From: Deltaproteobacteria bacterium
GTDB lineage: Bacteria; Myxococcota_A; Polyangia; JAAYKL01
DNA length: 64,000 nucleotides
Reading direction: 5' to 3'
Assembly (NCBI GenBank): GCA_016935665.1
Contig: JAFGQN010000222.1
Span: forward strand, 62,001-126,000
Under the pieces are notes generated by a model. That model saw only the letters and a list, made by a program, of their open reading frames with translations. It ran no database searches and was not told the origin of the DNA. Below are positions 29,201 to 36,477 of the stretch, piece by piece (within the stretch, counting starts at the first letter, position 1; every line of letters begins with the position of its first letter). The translations under genes were made by a program, and so were the position numbers.

Positions 29201-31880
29201 CGTCTCTAATGGCGTCCTCCAGTCGCTTCAGAACGACCAGACCGGCGCCGTCGCAGAACATCGTACCGCTGGCTTCCGCATCGAATGGCCGACAGTGTCC
29301 ATCTCTGGTAAACGTGCCGCCTTCGCGATACACTTGTCCGCTTTTCTGGGGAACGTAGATGTCCACACCGCCCGCGATGGCCATGTCGCACTCATAATCG
29401 ATGAGACACTTGAACGCATGGTCCACCGCCAGCAACGAGGTTGAACATCCGGTGTTGGCACTGACACTGGGGCCTGTTAAATCGAGCTGATACGACACGC
29501 GTGTGGCGATATAGTCTTTTTCGTTTCCGTATCCAACAATCACGTGTCCGACGTTTTCCACAACGTCTGGATGGCACAGCACATTGCGGTGATAATAGTG
29601 ATTGTCCCCCACACCGGCAAAGACGCCAATATGCCCGGGGAATTTGTCCGGCGCGTATCCGGCGTTTTCAAGGGCTGTCCATGCGAGTTCCAGCATGACT
29701 CGCTGCTGCGGATCCATGCTTTTGGCTTCCAATGGAGAGACGCCAAAGAATTTCGCATCAAACTTGTCCGCGTCTTCTATAATGCCGCGACTGGGGACGT
29801 AGTTGGGGTGATTAAGGATACTCTCTTCGATGCCAGGTCCGAGTTCATCCATGGAAAACCGGGTAATTGATTCGACTTTATTGCACAGATTCGCCCACAA
29901 CTCGTTTAGATTTCTGGCGCCAGGGAACCGGCCTGCCATGCCCACCACTGCCACCCCATCGTGACTTGCGTCATCGGTGAATCGTCCGATACGCGATCGG
30001 GTCGCGCGCTCAAACGCTTCATCGAGAAATGCCTGTGCCCCTTTGCCGGTATCTTCAAGCGCCTCCGCCAGTGCGGCAACGGTCGGATGTTGAAACAGCT
30101 TCACCACCTTGACCTGTTTGCCGATATGGTCGCTGATTCGAGTCGCGGCATTCACTACCAGCAGGGAGTTCCCTCCCAACTCAAAGAAGTTGTCATTAAT
30201 ACCAACTTTGTTCAGATGCAGCACGTCGGACCATATGTTGACGAGTTCTTTTTGCAGCGTCGTTTTGGGTGCAATGTACATTGCAGAAAGTTCCGGTCGT
30301 TCGTTTTCGTCAAAACGCAGCGATTTGCGGTCAATTTTGCCGTTGGGACTCAGTGGCATTGTATCCAGATACACAAATCTTGCAGGAACCATGTAGTCGG
30401 GAAGCCATTCCAGCAGAAATGTTCGCAGGGTATCCACTGCGGGCCGCGACGCATCTGAAGCAACCACGACAAATGCCACCAGCTGTTTTTCGGCAAAACT
30501 GTTATCTGTGGCCACCACCGCTGCTTCGCTGATGGCATCGTGCTTCAGCAGAACGGCTTCAATTTCCTGAAGCTCAATCCTAAGTCCGCGAATTTTCACC
30601 TGAAAATCGATACGCCCCAGAAACTCGATGCTGCCATCTTCTCTGTATCTGGCAAGATCCCCCGTTTTATACAGTCTGTCCGACTTCTTTTTGCTAAACG
30701 GATTGGAAATGAATTTCTCTTTGGTGAGCTCTTCCCTTTTCCAGTAGCCTCTGGCCAGTCCCACTCCACCGATATGCAGTTCACCGGTTTCGCCAAAAGG
30801 CACCTGGTTCAGTTCCTCGTCCAAAATGTACAATTGAATGTTGGCAATTGGAAAACCGATGGGAACGACATTGTCTTTGCTGTCCTTTTGGCACTGCCAG
30901 TGGGTGACATCAATGGCGGCTTCGGTCGGCCCGTAGAGGTTGTGAAGCTCTGACGACGGAAGTAGTTCGAAAAATTTGCGTGTCAACTCGTAGGGCAACG
31001 CCTCTCCACTGCAGACGACTCGTTTCAAGCTTTGAATACCGCCCAGATTTTCAGCGGTTAAAAACAGGCTTAGCATCGATGGAACGAAGTGAATGGTGGT
31101 TACCTTGTTGCGAATAATTGTATCTGCAAGGTACTCCGCCTCTTTGTGTCCCCCCGGGCGAGCGACCACAAGAGAGGCGCCAAACATGAACGGCCAGAAG
31201 AACTCCCATACCGATACATCAAAACTGTACGGCGTCTTCTGAATGCAGACATCGTCTTCGGTCAGCCCAAGCGCATCCTGTTGCCAAAAGAGGCGATTCA
31301 CCAGTGCTTTGTGAATATTGGGAACCCCTTTGGGTTTTCCTGTGGAACCGGATGTGTAAATCATGTAGCAAAGACTGTCCGGTGTGGAAACCAAAGGGGG
31401 ATTCTCTGCGCTGCATGCTTCAATCTCTTTTATGTGTTCTGTTTTATCCAGACAGACGACTTTTTTTGTATCTCCCGGATATTTTTCCACCAGGTGCGTC
31501 TGGGTCAGCAGAATATCAATGTCGGCATCTTCCGCCATAAATGCGATGCGGTCGTCTGGATAGTCCGGATCGATGGGAACATATGCACCACCGGATTTTA
31601 CAATGGCATGCAAGGATATGACCATTTCAATACTGCGCTCCATGTACACGCCAACCAGCGTTTCTTTTTTAACACCGTTGGCCGCCAGATAATGGGCCAG
31701 CCGGTTAACCCGCTGATTCATTACTTCGTAGGTAACACTGGTTCCTTCGAAGGTGATGGCGATGTGATTCGGTGTTTTGGCGCATTGTTCCTCAATAAAA
31801 CATTGGATGGGTTTATCGAGAGGGTACTTCCTGGCCGTATTGTTCAGGGTTTTCATATCCAGACTTTTTTTCTTTGTCAT
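26211..31880 (-). CDS. Hybrid NRPS-PKS, A-PCP-KS-AT-ACP-TE, predicted serine starter and malonyl extender
   Basis: This 1889-residue synthase has no condensation domain, so it starts a chain. Adenylation domain (about 20-525): YTSGSTGKPKG at 175-185, YKTGDL, and specificity residues D221 V222 W225 H264 V289 S291 L315 I323 D324 K515, close to the serine code (aligned by eye to GrsA/EntF). PCP site is S572. Ketosynthase (about 641-1070): C812, H948, H988. Malonyl-type AT (about 1160-1480): S1257, HAFH 1353-1356. ACP site is S1576. Thioesterase (about 1640-1889): S1717, D1744, H1858. No ketoreductase is present, so a beta-keto amino acyl product is expected, possibly a tetramic acid or a hydrolysed acid. 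AGGTGG precedes ATG 31880. Two nitroreductases lie just upstream on the same strand. Confidence 0.95.
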   Translation of the reverse strand: MTKKKSLDMKTLNNTARKYPLDKPIQCFIEEQCAKTPNHIAITFEGTSVTYEVMNQRVNRLAHYLAANGVKKETLVGVYMERSIEMVISLHAIVKSGGAYVPIDPDYPDDRIAFMAEDADIDILLTQTHLVEKYPGDTKKVVCLDKTEHIKEIEACSAENPPLVSTPDSLCYMIYTSGSTGKPKGVPNIHKALVNRLFWQQDALGLTEDDVCIQKTPYSFDVSVWEFFWPFMFGASLVVARPGGHKEAEYLADTIIRNKVTTIHFVPSMLSLFLTAENLGGIQSLKRVVCSGEALPYELTRKFFELLPSSELHNLYGPTEAAIDVTHWQCQKDSKDNVVPIGFPIANIQLYILDEELNQVPFGETGELHIGGVGLARGYWKREELTKEKFISNPFSKKKSDRLYKTGDLARYREDGSIEFLGRIDFQVKIRGLRIELQEIEAVLLKHDAISEAAVVATDNSFAEKQLVAFVVVASDASRPAVDTLRTFLLEWLPDYMVPARFVYLDTMPLSPNGKIDRKSLRFDENERPELSAMYIAPKTTLQKELVNIWSDVLHLNKVGINDNFFELGGNSLLVVNAATRISDHIGKQVKVVKLFQHPTVAALAEALEDTGKGAQAFLDEAFERATRSRIGRFTDDASHDGVAVVGMAGRFPGARNLNELWANLCNKVESITRFSMDELGPGIEESILNHPNYVPSRGIIEDADKFDAKFFGVSPLEAKSMDPQQRVMLELAWTALENAGYAPDKFPGHIGVFAGVGDNHYYHRNVLCHPDVVENVGHVIVGYGNEKDYIATRVSYQLDLTGPSVSANTGCSTSLLAVDHAFKCLIDYECDMAIAGGVDIYVPQKSGQVYREGGTFTRDGHCRPFDAEASGTMFCDGAGLVVLKRLEDAIRDGDQVYAVIRGSAKNNDGARKVSFLAPSVDGQARVVAQAQAQANVHPEQIGYHEAHGTGTPLGDPIEVEALVRAFGAQTSKTEYCHLSSLKGNIGHPTIASGVAGLIKVALALHNEKIPPVLHYQKPNPKIDFSQTPFKVVQDLTEWPRGKHPRFASVSSFGFGGTNVHAVLQEAPVQEVSGPSRKTQLLRFSGKTENALARNRKELGEFLEMHQDTNLADAAFTLDRGRVHHKYRDFVVCTSAEQAAEQLSKIKRVTGSLETLEPDVVFMFPGQGAQYVNMGRTLYDVEPVFRDAMNRCFEILQSHLDKDLKGILFPTTGDAKDAAEILKDTTYTQPAIFTIEYSLARLWIHWGLKPSVMIGHSIGEFVCACLAEVMTLEDALAIVALRGRLMGGLPRGSMLSVRVAATEIEQRLPAEIQLAASNSPGLSVVAGPPDAIAAFAEKLDSEGISTTLLHTSHAFHSEMMAPIVDPFKEAVEKVTRNAPTIPFVSTCTGDWITDEDAVSSEYWARHLRMPVRFSEAVSKLLDDTGRVFLELGPRNVLTILTRQHMDGAARTRVIPSLGGSPDDNEEWNTLLTAVGDLWKNGVDVDAARFYQGQHRRRIPLPTYSFERKSYWLQPKLADYHGIAAAAEDEDESLEAASSGGEELTLEQKFLLRLWREVLGVDELTIDDDFFDLGGHSLVGITMVDKINGQFDSNFILSDIINNPTIRQFSVELAALNGDTGDKESRKEKKEKEWTPLVALSAKGNTPPVFCVAGHGGHVMELHQLSQGMSPDIPFYGLETRGVAGHTPFETIEEIAADNINAIRQRQPNGPYFIAGYSFGGTIAYEIAQQLVAQGEKVAWLGLIDAQSPTLPMRNKLDLRRAQVMRLIHLRRTYLKKWVNRILEPAPEVDERYLAVEKATEIAEKKYKPKVFQGDATLFRVPKDVLIYDVDYTVQFDAYEGWRDLILGQIEVIPVRGGHVSLVTEQSNALYLAKRMKENLAEVYKRMKLA

Positions 31881-31962
31881 ATATCCACCTGTAAATAAAA
31901 TCGTATATGATTTATAAATTCTTTAAAGAACTGATGATTGTTTCCTGTCCATCCAATTCCGG

Positions 31963-32781
31963 TTATTGGGGATAGCCAAACGACTGTGCCAGAATAATGC
32001 TCTGGGATTTATTGAGCTTCATTGTTTTTCTCAATCGGGGCCTGTCAATATCTGCACGGACACCGGCTGCCATATTGGAAGACGCGGCGTACAGATACAC
32101 ATTTTGCATGATTGCACCGACCGTTGCGGAGCCAAAAATCTGTGCCGTTTCCCGTGGTACATTTCCCGAACCCATTTTGGAGTAATCCACCACGTACACC
32201 AGATTCAGTGGTGCTTTGGCAGGATAACTTTGGGTGCCTGTCAAACTTCGAATGTCCCCTTTGAGAATTTCCTTCAGTTTCCTTTCCCCCGCATCAAAAA
32301 GATAGAGTCCGTTTGCATCCGAAACATACACGTCAACATACTGCCAGTCGTGTGCGGAAGGTGCGGTGCGTTTTCCCTTGTCGGGACGATTGATACCGAA
32401 TGCGGCATACAGCACATTGGATACTTTCTGAAGAGAAAGCGTTTTGTCAGAAAAAGAACGACTGGTTTCTCTTTTGGTGACAATTTTAAGAAATGAATCG
32501 GTTTGGCTTTCCGGCGCCGGCAGAGTGATGTCCCCTGCAGATGCGCGTTGTTGGTTTTTACTGCCTGCCTGTTCATTTTCGGTTGCTGAAATTTCCTTTG
32601 AGCGGCAAGAGATACAGACGCTTGCCAAAATTGCGCAAAAGAACAGCAGTGGAAATGATTTCCATTTTAAAGGGGTGAGCAGGGATGGTTCGGTACTGAA
32701 CCTATCCGAAGATCGTTCGCTCGACATATAGCGACCGGTAGCAGAAAATTGTTGTCCAGTGGTTATGTTTGGCTTCTCCAT
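31963..32781 (-). CDS. SagB/ThcOx-type nitroreductase-family protein with N-terminal membrane anchor
   Basis: This 272-residue protein has a nitroreductase/SagB-type FMN domain (about 95-272): KRETSRSFSDKTLSLQKVSN, YAAFGINRP, RTAPSAHDWQYVDVYV, and LVYVVDYSKMG. A hydrophobic segment at about 43-60 (LLFFCAILASVCISC) precedes it, so the enzyme is probably anchored on the periplasmic side, though the Cys context is a poor lipobox. AAAGG lies seven bases before ATG 32781. It is adjacent to a shorter paralogue and to the NRPS-PKS. It may oxidise or reduce the synthase product. Related proteins are often secreted. Confidence 0.82.
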   Translation of the reverse strand: MEKPNITTGQQFSATGRYMSSERSSDRFSTEPSLLTPLKWKSFPLLFFCAILASVCISCRSKEISATENEQAGSKNQQRASAGDITLPAPESQTDSFLKIVTKRETSRSFSDKTLSLQKVSNVLYAAFGINRPDKGKRTAPSAHDWQYVDVYVSDANGLYLFDAGERKLKEILKGDIRSLTGTQSYPAKAPLNLVYVVDYSKMGSGNVPRETAQIFGSATVGAIMQNVYLYAASSNMAAGVRADIDRPRLRKTMKLNKSQSIILAQSFGYPQ

Positions 32782-32860
32782 AAGTTAACCTTTCAATGAG
32801 AGCTACGTCGACCGTTGTTCATTCCTGGCCTAACATTGCGTGGCGTTGTTTTTTACCCAT

Positions 32861-33499
32861 TCAATGTTGCAGTATCTTCTTTGCAATGTTTTTAATTCGA
32901 TCAACCGTTGACGTATGTCCCACCGATTGTGCGAGCAGGATCTCCTGATCGTCTCGCAGCTTCATTTCCTTGTGCAGTTTTTCCCTGTCAATATCTGCGC
33001 GTACCACGGTCGAAAGATGTTCCGACGCTGCGTACATATACACGTTTTGAGAAATCGCCCCTGTTGTGGCGGCGCCAAATAGCAGAATTGTAGTGTCGGG
33101 AATTGTTTCCATGATTCTGGCACGATCAAGCACGTATACCAGATTTAATGGCGCCTGCGCTGCGTAGTCCTGCAATCCGGTGTGGGCACGCAGGTCGGTG
33201 TTCCGTATCATTTTCAATGAATTATTTTGTGCATCGTATAAAAACAGCCCCCTCGCATCTGCAAGGTAAATGTCAATGTATCGCCAATTGTGTGCAGAGG
33301 GTGCGGTTCGACTTCCTTCTCTGGAACGATTTACGCCATTGGCGGCATATAAAAGATTGGACACCGTTTTCGGTGACAGCGCCCGAGGCGAAAAGACTCT
33401 GGTTGTCTGCCGTGCGCGAAGGATTTTCAAAATACGGTTGGTATGTATATCGGGCGCAGTTAGCTGTATGTCTGCCCCTCCTGATTTTATATTCGACAT
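32861..33499 (-). CDS. SagB/ThcOx-type nitroreductase-family protein
   Basis: The 212-residue paralogue of the neighbouring gene shares RQTTRVFSPRALSPKTVSN, YAANGVNRS, RTAPSAHNWRYIDIYL and LVYVLDRARIM, then AATTGAISQNVYMYAA. It has no signal peptide in this reading, so it would be cytoplasmic unless the start lies elsewhere. GAGG stands eight bases before ATG 33499. The last about 20 residues extend beyond the paralogue. These enzymes are FMN-dependent dehydrogenases or reductases. A product-tailoring role next to the NRPS-PKS is inferred from position only. Confidence 0.82.
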   Translation of the reverse strand: MSNIKSGGADIQLTAPDIHTNRILKILRARQTTRVFSPRALSPKTVSNLLYAANGVNRSREGSRTAPSAHNWRYIDIYLADARGLFLYDAQNNSLKMIRNTDLRAHTGLQDYAAQAPLNLVYVLDRARIMETIPDTTILLFGAATTGAISQNVYMYAASEHLSTVVRADIDREKLHKEMKLRDDQEILLAQSVGHTSTVDRIKNIAKKILQH

Positions 33500-33888
33500 T
33501 CAGTGTTCCTCGTCCAAGCTGGTTCCTACTGTTAACGCAGCGACATTTGTCTGAATTGTAATCACAATTACCTGAGAAATCCGGTTCGAAAATTTCTCAC
33601 GTTATTGTGTTCTCCAGTTTAGTGACGAGAGCGTTATACAACATCAGTGTTGATTTTCCAACATGTTGTATTCATCAGAATGAAAATTTCAACTTGTTTG
33701 TATCGGAAAATCGCAATGGCAGATGCAATCCGTTTTCACAGAATTCCTGATTGGGAAAATGCCGGTTTCGTCTTTTCCGGCTGAAATTGAAGAGTTCCAA
33801 ACTTTCCAGGGCGCGTACGAATTGAAAATTCTGCAAATACAGCCAGCGTTTTTGATGGACGTGCATATTAAGCACACAAAAGGAGTGT
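33500..33888. other. Intergenic region, nothing recognised
   Basis: This region lies between the DPM-like gene and the nitroreductase gene, both minus strand. Overlapping short frames (33675-33925) look like noise. It probably holds the promoter for the nitroreductase/NRPS-PKS group. Confidence 0.4.
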
Positions 33889-34620
33889 TCACATGAAGCG
33901 CAGTTTGAGCGCAATTACCTGCCAAATCGCTTCGGCGAATATTTTTAGATTCATCTTAGATCGTCCCACGGTTCTATCCGGGAAAATGATCGGTATTTCG
34001 TGCACAAGAAAACCGTGCTTCAAACATTTGTATTTCAACTCAATCTGGAAGCAGTATCCTGAACTTTGAATTCCCTCCAAATCGATGGATTCGAGTACTC
34101 TTCTTTTATAACCATTAAATCCCCCGGTCAGGTCTCGGATTCCTGTTCCAAGAATGATATTGGCATACAGATTTCCGCCCCGGGACAATACCCTGCGATG
34201 GATACCCCAGTTTTTCACACCTCCCCCCGGAATCAAACGAGATCCTATCACGACATCCGCTTCGTCCCGTTCCAGTGCGGAAAGGAACTGGGGCAGATAT
34301 TCCGGATTATGAGAAAGGTCCGCGTCAAATTCAAAAATGTAGTCATATTCACGATCCAATGCCCATGCGAACCCCGCCAGATATGCCGAGCCCAGTCCAA
34401 GCTTTTTAGCCCGTTGCAGCAGATGAACGGTACTTTCCACTCGGGCCAAAGCCTTTACTGCAGCGGCGGTTCCATCCGGTGAGTTGTCATCAATAACAAG
34501 GATGTGAACTCCGGGAATTGCCTTCTTAATCGCAGGAATCAGGCATTTTATATTTTCGGCTTCGTTGTACGTTGGAATACAGACAAGCGCTCGATTTTTT
34601 GAATTCGCTTCAGGGACCAA
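33889..34620 (-). CDS. Polyprenyl-phosphate mannose synthase-like glycosyltransferase (DPM1 type)
   Basis: This 243-residue protein is a compact GT2 with ALVCIPTYNEAENIKCLI, ILVIDDNSPDGTAAAV, KLGLGSAYLAGFAWAL, FEFDADLSHNPEYL and RLIPGGGVKNW. These are strong marks of Dol-P-Man/Ppm1 synthases. It lacks the C-terminal membrane helices of some family members. It would charge polyprenyl phosphate with mannose (or glucose) at the cytoplasmic face, giving donor for a GT-C enzyme such as the PIG-V-like protein at 18023-19189. The start is TTG 34620 with AGG before it. Confidence 0.9.
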   Translation of the reverse strand: MVPEANSKNRALVCIPTYNEAENIKCLIPAIKKAIPGVHILVIDDNSPDGTAAAVKALARVESTVHLLQRAKKLGLGSAYLAGFAWALDREYDYIFEFDADLSHNPEYLPQFLSALERDEADVVIGSRLIPGGGVKNWGIHRRVLSRGGNLYANIILGTGIRDLTGGFNGYKRRVLESIDLEGIQSSGYCFQIELKYKCLKHGFLVHEIPIIFPDRTVGRSKMNLKIFAEAIWQVIALKLRFM

Positions 34621-34897
34621 GGAAAACCTGTTTTTTCATATTTTCGGTACATTTGCACCGATACTGCACTAGTGTCTATTATGACAGGTAATCAGCGCAT
34701 CACGGAATGCTAAAACGTTTTTTTTTCCGTTATGCACCTGGACGAAATTTTTTATATATAGAATTCCAGTGCCGGTAAAATTTGGCGGATTTCTTTCGAA
34801 AATCTGCTGCGTGTGACTTTTTATGAGCCGAACCTGCTGAACGGGAAACACTAAAACGTATTAGTTGGGAATCCACAGTTTGGAAGGAGATAATTCG

Positions 34898-36151
34898 TTG
34901 ACAAGACATCATATTGCTTTTGGTTTTTTAGTTTTGTTTTGGGTTTCCATTTTTGGCTGTAGTCAGGAAGAGGGGGCAACGTCTCAAAACAGCGATTCGG
35001 ATGGCGACAGCGATTCGGATGGCGACAGCGATTCAGATGGCGACAGCGATTCAGATGGCGACACCGACTCAGATGGTGACACCGATTCAGATGGCGACAC
35101 CGACTCAGATGGTGACAGCGATTCAGATGGCGACAGCGATTCGGACGGCGACACCGACTCAGATGGTGACAGTGACGCCGATGGCGATAGCGATTCAGAC
35201 GGCGACAGTGATTCGGATGGCGATTGCAACGCTATCGGATTTCATCTGGATGGCACCCGAATACTGGATGCCAACTGCAACGAGTTTGTCATGCGGGGCG
35301 CCAATGTGGCTCACGCATGGTATCCGTCCAACACCCAGTCCAGCTTTGTGGATATCGCCGGTGTGGGGGGCAATATTGTGCGCGTGGTCATGGCCACTGG
35401 CGGGCAATGGAGCCGGACAGATGGCTCCCAGATAGCAAATATTATTAAATGGGCAAAGGAAAATGAGCTGGTGGCCATGTTGGAGGTTCACGATTGCACC
35501 GGCTCCGGAGAAAAAGCAGAAGCGAAAGATCCGTCTACCTGTCTGGCCTATTGGATAGAGAGCGATATCATGGATGCCATTCAAGGCGAAGAGGCATTTG
35601 TGATGATCAACATTGCAAATGAGGCGTTTGGCAACAGTACCTCGCCCGAGGATTGGGCCGGTTTCTACAAAGGTGCGGTTTCCAGACTGCGCGAGTTCGG
35701 ACTGAAACATCTACTGGTGGTTGACGCGCCCAACTGGGGCCAGGATTGGGAGTGGACCATGCGGGATGGGGATGGGACACAGGCCATTTTCAATGCGGAT
35801 CCGAACAGGAACACAATTTTTTCCATTCACATGTACCAGGTGTTCGAGCAGGCAAGCACTGTGACCGACTATATCACTAAATTTGTGGGAAGAGGGCTGC
35901 CATTGATTGTGGGGGAATTCGCTGCCGATCACGGAAATTCGGGAGATGTGGCCGAAGAAGCCATTCTTTCGATTTGTGAAGAAAAAAGGGTTGGTTATGT
36001 GGGCTGGTCGTGGTCCGGCAATGGGTCAGGATTGGAGAGTCTCGATATTACTGTGAATTTCGATGTGAATAATCTGACCCCCTGGGGGAACACATTAATC
36101 AACGATGCAAATGGGATTTCCAATACCGGCGATGTGTGTTCCATATTTTAA
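34898..36151 (+). CDS. Glycoside hydrolase family 5-like lipoprotein with SDGD stalk
   Basis: Starting at TTG 34898, eight bases after GGAAGGAG, gives a lipoprotein signal ending VSIFGC (C21). A stalk of 13 six-residue repeats (DSDGDS/T) precedes a catalytic domain resembling GH5 mannanases/cellulases: [22 protein letters not shown], the acid/base E242 in INIANEAFG and nucleophile E340 in [11 protein letters not shown], and a late W in VGWSWSGNG. It is surface-exposed and may cleave mannan- or glucan-type polymers, perhaps the locally made polysaccharide. The length is 417 residues. Confidence 0.85.
   Translation: MTRHHIAFGFLVLFWVSIFGCSQEEGATSQNSDSDGDSDSDGDSDSDGDSDSDGDTDSDGDTDSDGDTDSDGDSDSDGDSDSDGDTDSDGDSDADGDSDSDGDSDSDGDCNAIGFHLDGTRILDANCNEFVMRGANVAHAWYPSNTQSSFVDIAGVGGNIVRVVMATGGQWSRTDGSQIANIIKWAKENELVAMLEVHDCTGSGEKAEAKDPSTCLAYWIESDIMDAIQGEEAFVMINIANEAFGNSTSPEDWAGFYKGAVSRLREFGLKHLLVVDAPNWGQDWEWTMRDGDGTQAIFNADPNRNTIFSIHMYQVFEQASTVTDYITKFVGRGLPLIVGEFAADHGNSGDVAEEAILSICEEKRVGYVGWSWSGNGSGLESLDITVNFDVNNLTPWGNTLINDANGISNTGDVCSIF
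34994..35227 (+). repeat. 13 tandem 18-bp repeats coding for the SDGD stalk
   Basis: The unit is GATTCGGATGGCGACAGC with third-position and Ser/Thr variants, repeated thirteen times in frame. The array codes for an acidic, probably calcium-binding or extended linker. Copy number is likely to vary between strains. Confidence 0.9.
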
Positions 36152-36477
36152 CAGGGGGTGATCGTCTGAGTACCTATTTGTGAGTCGTGTGCGTCGAACT
36201 CGCCTGTCAATCGGCGCATCATACCGTTATTCGCAATTCTCTCCAACATGAATGCAGCGCATGGTGGGGGCAAAGCAAATGTCCCTCGTACATGCAGTGT
36301 GATCAGTGCATTCCGTATCACTCCTGTACTCGCATGGACTTTTGTCAAACTCGCATTTGCCTGCAATACAGCGATACTCAACGCTTATCTTCCACTCGGT
36401 TCCCAGTCGTTTTCTTCATTGTTACCGGATAAAATTTGTCAGGAATCGGTCTGGCGGGCATTTCCGTATTAAAGAGG
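36152..36477. other. Convergent intergenic region, nothing recognised
   Basis: About 325 bases separate the GH5-like gene from the minus-strand proline-rich protein gene. Short overlapping frames are not credible. No T-tailed hairpin was noticed. Confidence 0.4.

Noticed and set aside
35004-35229. Minus-strand Ser/Pro/Glu-rich frame across the 18-bp repeats
   Set aside because: It is a by-product of the repeat array that codes for the stalk on the plus strand.
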